DNA of 64,000 bases from Asanoa ishikariensis (GCF_900107455.1 NZ_FNQB01000001.1:868001-932000); one strand, 5' to 3'; positions 43,285 to 53,615 are shown, counted from the stretch's first letter. Program-made: numbers and translations. Notes: generated by a model not told the origin, from the sequence alone.

Positions 43285-44961
43285 GTGGCATACGGGGATA
43301 TCGATCCGATCAACGCCGACGAGCCGGCGAACGTTCCGCCGGCCGCGCAGCCGCCGCCGCTAGCGGTGCCATCAGCCGAGGCGCCGGACGAGCCTCCGCT
43401 CGCGCTGCCGGCGCCGTTGCCCCCGTTCGCGTTGCCTCCGCTCGCCGCGCCGCCGGTCGCGGTGTCTCCGTTCGCGCCGCCGCCGGATGCCGTGCCTCCG
43501 CTTGCGGCAGAGCCCACGGTCGCCGAGCCCTCCCTGGCGGCCGCAGTGCCGGCGGCCGACGCGCCGGCGGTGGAGTCGCCGGAAATGCGCCCCTCAACGG
43601 AGAGCCCGGCCTCGACCGAGGCGGACGTGCCACCCGTGGGACCGGCGCCCAAGCGCAAGCGCGGCCTGCTGGTCGGCCTCGTGGTCACCCTGGTGCTGGT
43701 CCTGCTGGCGGTGCCCGCGTTCCTGGCGCTCGGCTCCGGCGGGGCGGACGAGGCCGCCACCGCGGCGGCACCCTCGCCGTCGGCCAGCGCGGCCGCGGCA
43801 CCCACCGGCCCGCCCGCGTCGCCCAAGCCGGGCGACCCGCCGTACGTCGCGTTCGCCTGGGCGAAGGCCTCGATCCTTCAGTCGCTGACCGACATGAGCA
43901 CGGCGTACGCGGCCGGGAGCCTGGCCGGCTTCGTCAAGCCGGCCGCCGACAAGAAGCTGCGCGGCGAGCTCGAGGTGCGGTTCCGCTCGCTGCGCGCGAT
44001 GAAGGTGTCCAACCTCAAGCTGACCGCCGACAGTGGACCGTTCGACGACAAGAAGGTCGGCGGCTACTCCGAGTGGGGCGTGACGGTCGCCATCAACCAC
44101 TGCTTCGTGGTGCCTAGCTGCGAGCCCGACAAGATGCTGGTCGACACGGCCTGGCGGGACTCGCCGTCCGGCTACCGGCTGGTGAAGTGGTCCCGAGTCA
44201 AGGACCTGCGTGGGCCGCAGCCCTGGGAGGTCAGCACGCTGACCGCGGCGGTCGGCTCGCGGGCCATCGTGGCGGCACCCAAGTCGTTGGCCGGCCGGGC
44301 GCGCTCCTTCCTGCCGGCGGCCGAGCGGGCGGCGAAGATCGCCGACAAGTACGTGCTGGGCCGCAAGCCCGACCGTTACGTCATCTACCTGGCCGGGCCG
44401 AGCGACTGGAAGAAGTGGTTCGGCGGGTCGGAGGACTGGGCGATCGGCTTCGCCATCCCGGCCAGCGAGGAGCGCTCCGACATCGTGCTGCGGGCGGAGG
44501 AGATCTCCGGCGGGTACGCCGAGTCGGTCATGAAGCACGAGATGGGCCACGTGGCGACGCTGGCGGGACGCGACTACCGCGACTACAACGGCGAGAACTG
44601 GTGGCTGACCGAGGGCATCGCCGAGTACATCGAATGGGACGGCCGCTCGGTCGGCTCGTACGACCGCAAGCTCTCGTCCCGGAAGTTCCTGCGCGAGAAG
44701 AGCTACAAGGGCAACCTGGAGCGGCTCGTCCCGGACGACGACGCGCCGGACTGGCAGATCGATGCCGCCTACGGCCTCGCCTACTACGCCACGCGGTGCG
44801 TCGCCGACCAGTACGGCCACAAGAAGCTGATGAAGTTCGCCGACCAGGTGCTCCGCAACGGACGCCCGTCCGAGGCGGAAAGCCCGGTCATCCTCGGCGC
44901 CGACTGGAAGACGGTCACGAAGCGCTGCCTGACGTACACGAAGCAAAAGGTCGGCGCTTAA
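43285..44961 (+). CDS. membrane-anchored gluzincin-like metalloprotease
   Basis: A 558-residue protein. The first 125 residues are a Pro/Ala-rich cytoplasmic tail, a transmembrane helix follows KRKRG (about 127-148), and the rest is extracytoplasmic. [12 protein letters not shown] (HExxH, about residue 418) and [13 protein letters not shown] (downstream Glu, about 443) match the gluzincin zinc-protease arrangement. A PT/S-rich linker separates helix and domain. There is no signal cleavage site, so it should stay anchored. Targets are unknown. Convergent with the APC permease, sharing the four bases TTAA. Confidence 0.8.
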   Translation: MAYGDIDPINADEPANVPPAAQPPPLAVPSAEAPDEPPLALPAPLPPFALPPLAAPPVAVSPFAPPPDAVPPLAAEPTVAEPSLAAAVPAADAPAVESPEMRPSTESPASTEADVPPVGPAPKRKRGLLVGLVVTLVLVLLAVPAFLALGSGGADEAATAAAPSPSASAAAAPTGPPASPKPGDPPYVAFAWAKASILQSLTDMSTAYAAGSLAGFVKPAADKKLRGELEVRFRSLRAMKVSNLKLTADSGPFDDKKVGGYSEWGVTVAINHCFVVPSCEPDKMLVDTAWRDSPSGYRLVKWSRVKDLRGPQPWEVSTLTAAVGSRAIVAAPKSLAGRARSFLPAAERAAKIADKYVLGRKPDRYVIYLAGPSDWKKWFGGSEDWAIGFAIPASEERSDIVLRAEEISGGYAESVMKHEMGHVATLAGRDYRDYNGENWWLTEGIAEYIEWDGRSVGSYDRKLSSRKFLREKSYKGNLERLVPDDDAPDWQIDAAYGLAYYATRCVADQYGHKKLMKFADQVLRNGRPSEAESPVILGADWKTVTKRCLTYTKQKVGA

Positions 44962-46916
44962 CCAACGTGCACGTGCGGCCGCTTCATGCGGTCCGGTTCG
45001 TGCTCGCGGAGGATCTCCCGGGTCACCGGTGCTACCTCGCCCTGGCCGAAGGCGAGGTAGCGCAGGAAGTTCGACGCCGGGTTGCCCTCCGTCCACTCGA
45101 AATAGATGTGTGGCCGCTGGCCCGTCGTCTGCTGGATCTCCAGGAGGAGGGCGGCCAGCGCGGTCGCCACGTTGGGGCTGGCCATCGTGAAGACCCGGTA
45201 GCGACCGTGCCGGATCTTGCCGCGCACCTGTAGGTCCGACTCGAAGTCGGACGGGTCGGTGATGGTCACCTCGGCGAACATCACGTCGTGCACTTCGGGC
45301 AGCACGTCCTCGTCGACGATCTTGCGTAGCTTGGCCCGGTACTCGTCCGCGTCCAGGGCGTCCGGATGGTTCGCGATGATCCGCACGACCGTGCCCTTGC
45401 AGTCCTCCAGCAACTGCTGGCCCAACTCGTCGAACTGGACGCTGGTGAAGCGGATCTCGAAGGCCCGGTAGAGGCGGGACAGAATCGAAACGAGAATCAT
45501 GGCACCGATGAAGCTCCCCGCGATCTTCACGCCGTCCGGGCGCTCGATGACGTTGTCGATCGTCGTGTAGATGAAGACCAGCGAGATGATCCCGAACCCG
45601 ATGGTCTGCTTGCGCTGCCGATGCCGCCGGCTGGAGATCGTCACGGCGATCGCGGCCGAGGTGATCAACACCAGCACGCCGGTCGCGTACGCGCCGCCCT
45701 GCGCGGTCACGTCGGCGTCGAACAGCCAGGTGATGAAGAACGCGATCGCTGTGAAGACCACGACCAGCGGGCGGACCGCCGTGGCCCAGTTCGGGGCCAT
45801 GCCGTACCTCGGCAGGAAGCGCGGCACCAGGTTGAGCAGGCCGGCCATCGCCGACGCGCCCGCGAACCAGAGGATGAAGATCGTCGAGAGGTCGTACACG
45901 GTCCCGAACATCGCGCCGAGGTTCTCGTGCGCCAGGAACGCGAGCGCGCGTCCGTTGGCCGGGCCGCCCGGGTCGAAGGCGGGCGCCGGGATCAGCACGG
46001 TGGTGATGATGCTGGTGGTGATCAGGAAGCAGCTCATCGTGATGGCCGCCGTGGTGAGCAGCTTGCGGGCGCCCCGGATGCGGCCGACCGGGTTCTGCTC
46101 GGTGTCGCCGGGCGCGCCCTTGATGTGCGGCATCACCGCCACGCCCGTCTCGAAGCCGGACAGGCCCAGCGCCAGCCTCGGGAAGATGATGATCGACATC
46201 CCGATGATCGCCAGCGGCCCGCCGTGCATGGTGGTCAGCGCCGACCACCAGTCGTCGGTCAGCGTCGGATGGCTGATCACCCGGATCAGGCCGTCGACGA
46301 CCACCACCACGTTGAGCGCCAGATAGACCCCGACCAGCACCACGGCGATGCCGATCGCCTCGGTGAAGCCCTTGAGGAACACCGCACCGAGCAGCGCCAG
46401 CAGTACGAGCGTGATCAGCACCTGGTGGCCGCGCAGCCCGTCCGGCCAGAACGGGTTCTCGTTGATGTGCGCGGTGGCGTCGGCCGCGGACAGCGTCATC
46501 GTGATGATGAAGTCGGTCGCCGCGAACCCGAGTAGGACGAGCACTACCAGCTTGCCCTGCCAGAACGAGAGCAGCTTGCCGAGCATCGCGATCGAGCCCG
46601 CGCCGTGCGGGCTCTCGCGGGCCACCCGGCGATAGACGGGCAGCGCGCCGAGCAGGGTCACCAGCACCAGCACGATGGTCGCGAGCGGCGACAGCACGCC
46701 GGCGGCCAGCGCCGCGATGCCCGGTTGGTAGCCCAGGGTGGAGAAGTAGTCGAGCCCGGACAGGCACATCACCCGCCACCAGCTATGCCGACGCTCCTGC
46801 TGCGGTGGTCGGGCGAACGGGGCCGGCGGGTTCAGCGTGCGGTGGTCGGCGCCGCGCAGGAACCACTCGGAGAAGCGGCGCTGCACGGTGACCTCGGCGG
46901 ATGGCTTCTTCGACAC
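44958..46916 (-). CDS. APC-superfamily permease with C-terminal cytosolic domain
   Basis: A 652-residue transporter. About 12 transmembrane segments follow a 45-residue cytosolic N-terminus. [23 protein letters not shown] (in outline, TM1), [17 protein letters not shown] and [17 protein letters not shown] are characteristic APC features. Residues from about 480 on form a soluble domain ([22 protein letters not shown], in outline). Substrate may be an amino acid or a cation; the architecture does not decide. The GTG start lies 3 bases after the MFS stop. Confidence 0.85.
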   Translation of the reverse strand: MSKKPSAEVTVQRRFSEWFLRGADHRTLNPPAPFARPPQQERRHSWWRVMCLSGLDYFSTLGYQPGIAALAAGVLSPLATIVLVLVTLLGALPVYRRVARESPHGAGSIAMLGKLLSFWQGKLVVLVLLGFAATDFIITMTLSAADATAHINENPFWPDGLRGHQVLITLVLLALLGAVFLKGFTEAIGIAVVLVGVYLALNVVVVVDGLIRVISHPTLTDDWWSALTTMHGGPLAIIGMSIIIFPRLALGLSGFETGVAVMPHIKGAPGDTEQNPVGRIRGARKLLTTAAITMSCFLITTSIITTVLIPAPAFDPGGPANGRALAFLAHENLGAMFGTVYDLSTIFILWFAGASAMAGLLNLVPRFLPRYGMAPNWATAVRPLVVVFTAIAFFITWLFDADVTAQGGAYATGVLVLITSAAIAVTISSRRHRQRKQTIGFGIISLVFIYTTIDNVIERPDGVKIAGSFIGAMILVSILSRLYRAFEIRFTSVQFDELGQQLLEDCKGTVVRIIANHPDALDADEYRAKLRKIVDEDVLPEVHDVMFAEVTITDPSDFESDLQVRGKIRHGRYRVFTMASPNVATALAALLLEIQQTTGQRPHIYFEWTEGNPASNFLRYLAFGQGEVAPVTREILREHEPDRMKRPHVHVG

Positions 46917-46919
46917 GGG

Positions 46920-48380
46920 TCAGGGACGCTTCTTGGCGGTGTCGGAGAGCGGGCGGCGGCGTACCCCTCGCCAGATGTCCTTCCAGACCGGCACACCGGG
47001 CCGGTCGTCGATCTGGCGGAAGGCCAGGATGCCCACGCCGATGCCGGCGAGGCCGATCACGAACAGCAGCAGCCGGGTGGTGGACAGGGTGAAGTCGATC
47101 GGGCCGACGTGGATCTCCCGCGCGGCGCCGAGGCCGACGATCACGCTCGACAGCGCGATCGCGAGCAGCAGGGTGATCCGCACCGCCGACTGGATGAAGG
47201 CGACCACCCGACCGCGTACGTCGTCGGTGATCTCGCCGCCGATCAGCGTGAGACCGGACAGGAAGGCCATGCCGGCGGCGGCGCCGGTGATCCCGGCGCC
47301 CAGCACCGCCAGGGACAGCCGGGGCGCCACGGACAGCCCGATCACGGCGATGCCGGCCAGCACGATCGACAAGGCGAACCAGCGGCGGCGGGAGAGGGTG
47401 CCGATCAGGGCCGGCCCAAGGGCGATGCCGACGCCGAACCCGGCGAAGATCGCGGCGAACAGGATGCCGAACGTCGCGTCGCCCCCGCCCAGCGACCGGG
47501 CGTAGAAGTTGGCGGTGCCGATCACCACACCGGCACCGGCGAACGCGCCCAGCACACCGACCACGATGCCCCGGACCAGCCGCGTACGGACGATGAACCG
47601 GCCGCCGTCGAGCAGGTCGCGCATGGCCTGCTTCCCGGGCACCGCGTGCTCCTCGTTCTCCTCCTTCTTCACCGGGCTCGGCCGGGCCGTGCGCTGCGAC
47701 ATCTCCTTGGCGAAGAACAGCACCACGAAGGCGGACGCGAGGAAGGTGATCGCGTCGAAGATCAGGGCGTAGTCGGCCGGACCGACCCCGCCGGGGCGGG
47801 GCAGCCGGGCCATGCCGCTGAACAGCAGGGCGGCCAGGATCGGCGTGATGCCGTACGTGGTCGCCAGCGTGAGCTGGTTGGCCGCCTCCAGCCGGGAGCG
47901 GGGCAGCAGGTTGGGCACCGCCGCCTCCTTGGCCGGAGTCCAGATCTGCGCCGCGACCTGCGCCAGGAACAGTGCGATGGCGGTCCAGGTGACCACCCGC
48001 ACGGAACTGTCCTCGAGGAAACCGACGAGCGGGATCGACAGGAACAGCACGAACCGCACCACGTCGGAGACGACCATCGTGAGGCGACGGTCGAACCGGT
48101 CGGCGATCACACCGGAGAGCGGCCCGAGGATGAACGCCGGCAGCAACTGCACCGCGATGACCGAGCCGAACGCGGCTCCCTTGGCGGTCGCGCCGGACAC
48201 CTGTGACGAGGCGAACGCGGCGCCGGCCAGCAGGCCGAGCCAGTCGCCCAGGGCGGAGAGGCCGAGCACCAGGAACAGCCGGCGGAAGGGCCCTACCCGC
48301 AGTGCGTCGATGACCTCGGACATACCCGAGCCCTGGACCGTGCCTGACTTCTGCGTCTCGCCCACGCTGTTCGCGCTCAT
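46920..48380 (-). CDS. MFS transporter
   Basis: A 486-residue facilitator with about 12 hydrophobic segments. LSALGDWLGLLAGAAFAS (TM1), GPLSGVIADRFDRRLTMVVSD (motif A) and AKEAAVPNLLPRSRLEAANQL are typical of the MFS_3/MdfA-like exporters that occur in actinobacteria as separate proteins or fused to thymidylate kinase. A charged cytosolic loop (KKEENEEH, about residue 240) sits between the two halves. It precedes the APC permease by 3 bases and diverges from an ArsR-type regulator, a possible controller. Confidence 0.85.
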   Translation of the reverse strand: MSANSVGETQKSGTVQGSGMSEVIDALRVGPFRRLFLVLGLSALGDWLGLLAGAAFASSQVSGATAKGAAFGSVIAVQLLPAFILGPLSGVIADRFDRRLTMVVSDVVRFVLFLSIPLVGFLEDSSVRVVTWTAIALFLAQVAAQIWTPAKEAAVPNLLPRSRLEAANQLTLATTYGITPILAALLFSGMARLPRPGGVGPADYALIFDAITFLASAFVVLFFAKEMSQRTARPSPVKKEENEEHAVPGKQAMRDLLDGGRFIVRTRLVRGIVVGVLGAFAGAGVVIGTANFYARSLGGGDATFGILFAAIFAGFGVGIALGPALIGTLSRRRWFALSIVLAGIAVIGLSVAPRLSLAVLGAGITGAAAGMAFLSGLTLIGGEITDDVRGRVVAFIQSAVRITLLLAIALSSVIVGLGAAREIHVGPIDFTLSTTRLLLFVIGLAGIGVGILAFRQIDDRPGVPVWKDIWRGVRRRPLSDTAKKRP

Positions 48381-48430
48381 CCGCTCCGTGCCCGTCCCCC
48401 CGCGTGACCGACTCGTGACCCAACGTACCC

Positions 48431-48472
48431 TTGGGTCGGCCCCGAGCGCCGGGCCTATGATCTTTGTTCGCC
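48431..48472 (+). promoter_or_regulatory. promoter of the ArsR-type regulator
   Basis: TTGGGT (48431-48436) and TATGAT (48456-48461) are separated by 19 bases. Transcription would begin near 48468, within about five bases of the ATG at 48473, so translation is probably leaderless. Confidence 0.5.
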
Positions 48473-49468
48473 ATGCCAGTCGCGGTTGTCGGTCTCAACA
48501 GCGTCTCGGCCGCGGTGTCCCCGCTGTCCGAGCTGGGCTCCGCGCTGCACGCGGTCGGTGACCCGGGCCACCATGGCGCCGACCTGCCGCCGATGAGCGC
48601 GGCACTGCGCCGCCGGGTGCGGCGCTGGGCGTTCACGACGCGGGCGATCCGGGCCACGCCGTTCGTCACGGTCTGGGGTTCCGACGACGGTTTCGCGGCC
48701 CAACTCGACCAGCTCCGCGCTCTGCCGCCCCGCCGCCTCGCCACCCAGCTCATCCGGCCGATCTCGCCGCCGGGCGACACAGCCGCGGCGCTCCGCTACG
48801 CCCAGGCGCGTGGGCTCGGCGACCAGGTCGCGGCGCTGGTCGAGCGCCCTGGGCCGGCGGTGACGGAGTTCCTGGAGTTCCTGGCCGAGAGCTGGGATGC
48901 CTGGTTCGCCACTCGGTGGCTCGCGGTGCGGCCGGTGCTGGCCGCCCGCGCCCGGCGCTTCGCGCACGACCTGGCCGCCCTCGGTCCCGCCGCCGCGCTG
49001 GCCGCGCTGGACCCGTCGATCACGGTGGCCGGCGCGGGCGTGTCGATCGCCAAGGTCGCCAACCGCCGGCACGACGTGTCCCGCCGCGGCCTGGTAGTGG
49101 TGCCGAGCACGCTGATCCGGCCGCACCTCTACGTCGCAGACGTGCCGGGCCGGCCGCTGGTGCTGATCCATCCGGTCGACGCGGGGCCGCCGGTGTTGCC
49201 CACCCGCGACCTGCTGCGGCGGCTGGCCGCCCTGGCCAACCCGGGACGGCTGGAGGTGGCCCGGGCGATCGCCACCGAGCCGCGTACCGCCGGCGAGGTC
49301 GCCGACCTCTGGCACGTCGACCCGACGCTGGTCAACCGGCACCTGCGCGCGCTGGCCGCCGCCGGCCTCGCGCGGGCCACCCGGCGCGGCCGGTTCGTGC
49401 AGTACGAGCTCGACGCGTCCGCCGTCGATGCCCTCGGTGGCGACCTGCTCGGACTGCTGCTGCGCTGA
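48473..49468 (+). CDS. ArsR-family regulator with long N-terminal domain
   Basis: A 331-residue protein. The N-terminal 230 residues form a domain common in actinobacterial ArsR-like regulators (SPLSELGSALHAVGDPGHHG, RRWAFTTRAIRATPF). The C-terminal winged helix is LAALANPGRLEVARAIATEPRTAGEVADLWHVDPTLVNRHLRALAAAGLARATRRGRFVQYEL (in outline, about 250-315). No metal-sensing Cys pair is visible, so it probably senses another signal. It diverges from the MFS/permease operon across 92 bases. Confidence 0.85.
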   Translation: MPVAVVGLNSVSAAVSPLSELGSALHAVGDPGHHGADLPPMSAALRRRVRRWAFTTRAIRATPFVTVWGSDDGFAAQLDQLRALPPRRLATQLIRPISPPGDTAAALRYAQARGLGDQVAALVERPGPAVTEFLEFLAESWDAWFATRWLAVRPVLAARARRFAHDLAALGPAAALAALDPSITVAGAGVSIAKVANRRHDVSRRGLVVVPSTLIRPHLYVADVPGRPLVLIHPVDAGPPVLPTRDLLRRLAALANPGRLEVARAIATEPRTAGEVADLWHVDPTLVNRHLRALAAAGLARATRRGRFVQYELDASAVDALGGDLLGLLLR

Positions 49469-49527
49469 GCTGACTGAATCCGTCAGCCCGCTCGGCCTGG
49501 GTCCCACCGGCTGTTTGGTTTGGTGCC

Positions 49528-50034
49528 ATGACTGACCCGCTTTCCCCCGCGCAAGCCGTCGACCGCCTGCGCACCGACCACGCTCTGCTGCTCGCCACGG
49601 TCGACGGACTCGATGGCGACGCGCTCGCGGCGGATTACGCCACCGATGCCGGGCCGCTCGGCGACTTCTGCGCGTCGCTGCACGACCTGGTCGCCCACGT
49701 GCTCATGTGGAACGAGATCAACCTGGCCGTGCTCACCGAGGCGGACCGGGGCCGGGACCACTGGAGCCTGGCGCCGGCCTTCGAGACCGCCGAGACCGGG
49801 CGGGCGCTCAACCAGGCCGGCGTCGCGTCCGGCCGGATGCTCGCCGCCGACCTACTGCTCGACCGGCTGGCCAGCACCCACGCCGCCTTGCTCGACCAGT
49901 TCGCCGGCTACGCCGAGGACGACTGGCGCGACCGGGCCGGCCCGCTCGCCGCCCGGGTGTTCACGGTGCCCGGCCGGGAGCCGTTCTGGCACGCCGCCCT
50001 GCACCTGCGTGCCGTGCCGGCGGGTGTGCGGTGA
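49528..50034 (+). CDS. DinB-superfamily protein
   Basis: A 168-residue four-helix protein. SLHDLVAHVLMWNEINLAVL (His about residue 54) and EPFWHAALHLRAVPAGV (His pair near 150) provide the spaced His ligands of the DinB/YfiT metal-binding fold. Members include thiol-dependent hydrolases and S-transferases acting with mycothiol or bacillithiol. The substrate is unknown. It overlaps the downstream esterase by four bases (GTGA). Confidence 0.78.
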   Translation: MTDPLSPAQAVDRLRTDHALLLATVDGLDGDALAADYATDAGPLGDFCASLHDLVAHVLMWNEINLAVLTEADRGRDHWSLAPAFETAETGRALNQAGVASGRMLAADLLLDRLASTHAALLDQFAGYAEDDWRDRAGPLAARVFTVPGREPFWHAALHLRAVPAGVR

Positions 50035-50882
50035 ACCGCCGGACCGTCTCGGAGCCCCGGTTCACCGCGGAGGCCGACGGGTTCACCATCGTCGGCGCGG
50101 CCGACGACCTCGAAGACGTGGCCGCCCTGCTCGACGACCGCGCGCTGCCGCCCGATCCCGCGCTGGCCGGGCGGCTGGACCCGGCCGTGCACGCCGCCGA
50201 CTTGCGGCTGCCGCTGGGCGGCGGGCCGACCCTCGTCCGGGTCTACCAGGCCGCCGCCGGGCCTCGGCCGCTGCTGCTCTGGCTGCACGGCGGGGGGTTC
50301 GTCGGCGGCTCGGTGGCCGACCTCGACCACGTCTGCTCCGGGCTGGCCCGCCGGTCCGGCCGCACGGTGGTCTCGCTGGAATACCGGCTCGCGCCGGAGG
50401 ACCCGTACCCGGCCGCGCTGGACGACACGTACGACGCGATGTGCTGGCTGGCCGAGCACGGGCAGGTGCTCGGTGGCGACGGGCGGCTCGCGGCCGGCGG
50501 CCAGAGCGCGGGTGGTGCCCTGGTCGCCGGCGCCACGCTGCGTGCCCGCGACCAGGGCGGCCCGGTGCTGGACCGGCAGGTGCTCTGCTACCCGGTGCTC
50601 GACGTGCCCGCCGAGCCGACCTGGGCGGACCGGCTGTATCTCACCGGCCCCGCCCCGGTCTACGCGGCACCGTTGCGCGCGCCGTCGCTGGCCGGGCTCC
50701 CGCCGACGTTGGTGATCGCCGCCGGCCGGGATTCGTTGCGCAAGGACGCCGAGAGCTATGCCGAACGGCTCGACGCGAGCTATGTGGAGTACGCGGACAC
50801 GCCGCACGCGTTCCTCAACTTCTGCGCCGTGCTCTCGGCCGGCGAGCATGCGATCGGGGTGATAGGGGAGTTCCTTAGCTGA
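50031..50882 (+). CDS. alpha/beta-hydrolase, HSL-type carboxylesterase
   Basis: A 283-residue esterase. LWLHGGGFVGGSV (about residue 84) is the HGGG oxyanion motif of the hormone-sensitive-lipase group, AAGGQSAGGALV (Ser, about 155) the nucleophile elbow, AAGRDSLRKDAE the Asp, and TPHAFLNF the His. No signal peptide, so cytosolic; short-chain esters are likely substrates. It is coupled to the DinB-like gene upstream and converges on the mutarotase gene with an 8-base overlap. Confidence 0.9.
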   Translation: MNRRTVSEPRFTAEADGFTIVGAADDLEDVAALLDDRALPPDPALAGRLDPAVHAADLRLPLGGGPTLVRVYQAAAGPRPLLLWLHGGGFVGGSVADLDHVCSGLARRSGRTVVSLEYRLAPEDPYPAALDDTYDAMCWLAEHGQVLGGDGRLAAGGQSAGGALVAGATLRARDQGGPVLDRQVLCYPVLDVPAEPTWADRLYLTGPAPVYAAPLRAPSLAGLPPTLVIAAGRDSLRKDAESYAERLDASYVEYADTPHAFLNFCAVLSAGEHAIGVIGEFLS

Positions 50883-51288
50883 CGACGCCGATGGTCAGGA
50901 TGATGTTCGCGTACAGCCGGGTGTCGCCGCTGGCGATCGCCAGCGCCAGGTCGGGCTCGCGGGCCTTGTCGTAGAAGGCGAACCGGTCGAGCGCGGTCAG
51001 CGGCACCGGATCGAGGTGCTGGCGGAACACCGGGAAGATGTCGGGTTCCGGACCGTCCGCCGGCCGCATCACGAATGCCGACTCGACCGGTATAGCCGTC
51101 AGCACCGTCGTGAGGATGTCGTCGACCGCCACCAAACCGGGCCGCAGATTCAGGAAAACGACGTCCGCGCCCGGCTTCGTACCCGTGGAATGGGGGTAGT
51201 TTCCGTCTGAGATGAGGATCGTCGATCCATGTCCCGCGCGGCCGAGCGCGCCCGCGATGCCGGGATGGAGCAGGGTGGTTTTGAGCAT
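50875..51288 (-). CDS. fucU: RbsD/FucU-family sugar mutarotase
   Basis: A 137-residue protein matching the RbsD/FucU family, which interconverts sugar anomers. It begins MLKTTLLHPGIAGALGRAGHG with the catalytic His in GHG (about residue 20), followed by ILISDGNYP, and ends YANIILTIGVVS. FucU forms act on L-fucose and RbsD forms on ribose; the IASGDTRLYANIILTIGV tail fits FucU. It stands alone, 37 kb from the L-fucose operon. The ATG at 51288 was taken because the family starts MLK/R. Confidence 0.85.
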   Translation of the reverse strand: MLKTTLLHPGIAGALGRAGHGSTILISDGNYPHSTGTKPGADVVFLNLRPGLVAVDDILTTVLTAIPVESAFVMRPADGPEPDIFPVFRQHLDPVPLTALDRFAFYDKAREPDLALAIASGDTRLYANIILTIGVVS

Positions 51289-51358
51289 GGGCGGATCATC
51301 ATGGCCGCACACCGGGTCGTCTAGTAAGGACACCCTAAGCAGGGGTTCTACGTCCGTG

Positions 51359-51391
51359 GTTCACATTGCGGCTTTTCCATGTTTACCTGCT
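51359..51391 (+). promoter_or_regulatory. PHO-box-like direct repeats upstream of phoX
   Basis: Three consecutive 11-base units at 51359, 51370 and 51381 begin GTTCACA, GGCTTTT and GTTTACC. Units 1 and 3 match the actinomycete PhoP motif GTTCACC at six of seven positions and are exactly 22 bp apart; unit 2 is weak. The array lies 60 bases before the PhoX start, so phosphate-starvation activation is likely. Confidence 0.55.
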
Positions 51392-51450
51392 CTGATTAGC
51401 GTGCGGCTGTCTTGACGGAGAGATTTGTCGACGGTTCTAGGAGAGCCCGA

Positions 51451-53571
51451 ATGACGGACCAGATCCGCCGCCAGTTGCCAATCGTCGGCGTGGCGAAGGT
51501 TTCGCACGGTCGTGACCGCATGACCTGCCTCTACCGCTGCGGAAACGCATGCGACCACGCGGTGCCGAACGGTTCCGACAACCAATACTTCGGTGACCTG
51601 GTCAAGAACGAGGTCACCCGCCGCGGCGTGCTGCGCACCGGAGCGGTGGCCGGGGTCGCACTCGGCCTCGGTGGTGCCGGCGTCCTGAGCGCCACCCCGG
51701 CGTTCGCCGCCACTGAGCCCCCGCCGGCGCTGCCGCTGGTCGAGGACTTCAGCGCGATGACCGAGCAGACCACGAACCTCACCTTCAAGGCGGTCGCTCC
51801 CAACCGGGTCGACGCGCTGGTCGTGCCCAACGGCTACGACCACTCCGTGGTGATCCGCTGGGGCGACCCGGTGGTGCCCGGGGCGCCGGAGTTCGACGTC
51901 CGCAACCAGAGCCTGGCCGCTCAGCTCAAGCAGTTCGGCTACAACAACGACTTCGTCGCCGTGCTGCCGCTCGACAAGAAGGCCAACCGCGCCCTGCTCG
52001 TGTGCAACCACGAGTACACCAACGAAGACCTGATGTTCCCGAACTTCGTGAGCCAGGACGCGCTGACCGTCGAGCAGATCAAGATCGCCATTGCCGCGCA
52101 CGGCATGTCGGTCGTCGAGATCGAGCGGGTCGGCAAGACCGGCCAGTACGTGCTTGTGAAGAGCGGGTCGCGGCCGTACAACCGGCGCTTGACCGCGCTC
52201 CAGACGCATTTCCGGCTGACCGGCCCGGCCGCCGGCACCGCGCTGCTGAAGACCGCCGCCGACCCGACCGGCACCGACGTGATCGGCACGATGAACAACT
52301 GTGCCGGTGGCGTCACGCCGTGGGGCACGATCCTGTCCGGCGAGGAGAACTTCAATCAGTACTTCGTCGGCGCGGAGACCTCGACGGGCGACGCCAAGGC
52401 CCGGTTCAACCGGTACGGCATCGACACCGTCAACCGCTACCCGTCGGGCAGCCGCAAGTGGGAGCGGGCCGACGAGCGCTTCGACCTGACGAAGAACCCC
52501 AACGAGGCCAATCGCTTCGGCTGGGTCGTCGAGTTCGACCCGTTCACCCCGGGCTCGACCCCGCGCAAGCACACCGCGATGGGCCGTCTCAAGCACGAGG
52601 GTGCCAACATCATCAAGTCGCGCGACGCCAAGGCGGTCGCGTACATGGGTGATGACGAGCGGTTCGACTACCTCTACAAGTTCGTCTCCGACAAGAAGGT
52701 CGACGGCCGCAACACGCCCGAGGCCCGCAAGCACAACCTGACCGTGTTGGAGTCCGGCACGCTCTACGTCGCCAAGCTCGGCTACACCTCGGCCACCGAG
52801 ATCGACGGCTCGGGCAAGCTGCCCACCGACGGCGCCTTCAACGGCACCGGCACCTGGATCCCGCTGGTCAAGGGCGGTGCGTCGATGGTCGACGGGATGA
52901 CCGTCGACGAGGTGCTGGTCTTCACGCGGCTCGCCGGTGACAAGGTGGGCGCGACCAAGATGGACCGCCCCGAGGACGTCGAGCCGAACCTGGTCAACCG
53001 GAAGATCTACGCCGCGCTGACCAACAACACCAACCGTGGTGTCGGCAGCAACCCGGCGGCGGACGAGGCCAACCCGCGCAACGCCAACAAGCACGGGCAC
53101 ATCCTCGAGATCACCGAGGACAACGACGACCACACCGGCACGACGTTCACCTGGCGCGTGCCGTTCGTCTGCGGCGACCCGACGGACCCCGCGACCTACT
53201 TCATGGGGTACGACAAGACCAAGGTCTCGCCGATCTCCTGCCCGGACAACGTCGCGTTCGACGGTGCCGGCAACCTCTGGATCTCCACCGACGGCAACGC
53301 GCTGGGCAGCAACGACGGCCTGTTCGCGACGCCGCTGGAAGGTCCCGAGGCGGGTCACCTCAAGCAGTTCCTGAGCGTCCCCTACGGCGCCGAGACCTGC
53401 GGCCCGTGGATCACCGACGACAACAAGAGCGTGTTCGTCGCGGTGCAGCACCCGGGTGAGATCTCCGGTGCCTCGGTGGCCAACCCGGCCTCCAACTGGC
53501 CCGACGGCGACTTCGCCAAGCCCGGCATCGCGGTCACCTGGAGCGTCTGGAACAAGAACATCGGCGCCTGA
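51451..53571 (+). CDS. phoX: PhoX-family alkaline phosphatase, Tat-exported
   Basis: A 706-residue phosphatase of the Ca/Fe-dependent PhoX type that releases phosphate from organic esters outside the cell. The Tat signal (TRRGVLRTGAVAGVALG, about residues 57-73) sits unusually deep, as is normal in this family. NNCAGGVTPWGTILSGEENF (about residue 290) has the conserved Cys and Glu, and HEYTNEDLMFPN, KHTAMGRLKHEGA and CPDNVAFDGAGNLWISTDG are further core motifs. AGGAGAG precedes the ATG. The PHO-box-like repeats suggest PhoR-PhoP control. Confidence 0.93.
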   Translation: MTDQIRRQLPIVGVAKVSHGRDRMTCLYRCGNACDHAVPNGSDNQYFGDLVKNEVTRRGVLRTGAVAGVALGLGGAGVLSATPAFAATEPPPALPLVEDFSAMTEQTTNLTFKAVAPNRVDALVVPNGYDHSVVIRWGDPVVPGAPEFDVRNQSLAAQLKQFGYNNDFVAVLPLDKKANRALLVCNHEYTNEDLMFPNFVSQDALTVEQIKIAIAAHGMSVVEIERVGKTGQYVLVKSGSRPYNRRLTALQTHFRLTGPAAGTALLKTAADPTGTDVIGTMNNCAGGVTPWGTILSGEENFNQYFVGAETSTGDAKARFNRYGIDTVNRYPSGSRKWERADERFDLTKNPNEANRFGWVVEFDPFTPGSTPRKHTAMGRLKHEGANIIKSRDAKAVAYMGDDERFDYLYKFVSDKKVDGRNTPEARKHNLTVLESGTLYVAKLGYTSATEIDGSGKLPTDGAFNGTGTWIPLVKGGASMVDGMTVDEVLVFTRLAGDKVGATKMDRPEDVEPNLVNRKIYAALTNNTNRGVGSNPAADEANPRNANKHGHILEITEDNDDHTGTTFTWRVPFVCGDPTDPATYFMGYDKTKVSPISCPDNVAFDGAGNLWISTDGNALGSNDGLFATPLEGPEAGHLKQFLSVPYGAETCGPWITDDNKSVFVAVQHPGEISGASVANPASNWPDGDFAKPGIAVTWSVWNKNIGA

Positions 53572-53583
53572 GCCGTTGTCTTT

Positions 53584-53615
53584 CTGAGGGCCGTCCCGCG
53601 TGGGGCGGCCCTCAG
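53584..53615. terminator. terminator hairpin after phoX
   Basis: A 14-bp stem (53584-53597 with 53602-53615, one T-G wobble) and a 4-base loop follow the phoX stop. The right arm overlaps the stop codon of the convergent LuxR-type gene, so it can act in both directions. Confidence 0.8.

Noticed and set aside
43594-46779. An open minus-strand frame of about 1060 codons across the metalloprotease and APC permease region
   Set aside because: Its translation is Arg/Gly/Ala/Pro-rich low-complexity sequence with no domain, and it runs antisense or out of frame to two clear genes. Stop codons are rare in such frames at this GC content.
46783-48780. An open minus-strand frame of about 665 codons over the MFS gene
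   Set aside because: It is out of frame with the well-supported MFS transporter at 46920-48380 and shows only Arg-rich nonsense composition.
49469-49487. Short hairpin GCTGAC/GTCAGC after the ArsR-type gene
   Set aside because: The stem is only six base pairs and lies 41 bases before the next gene on the same strand, so it is too weak to call a terminator.
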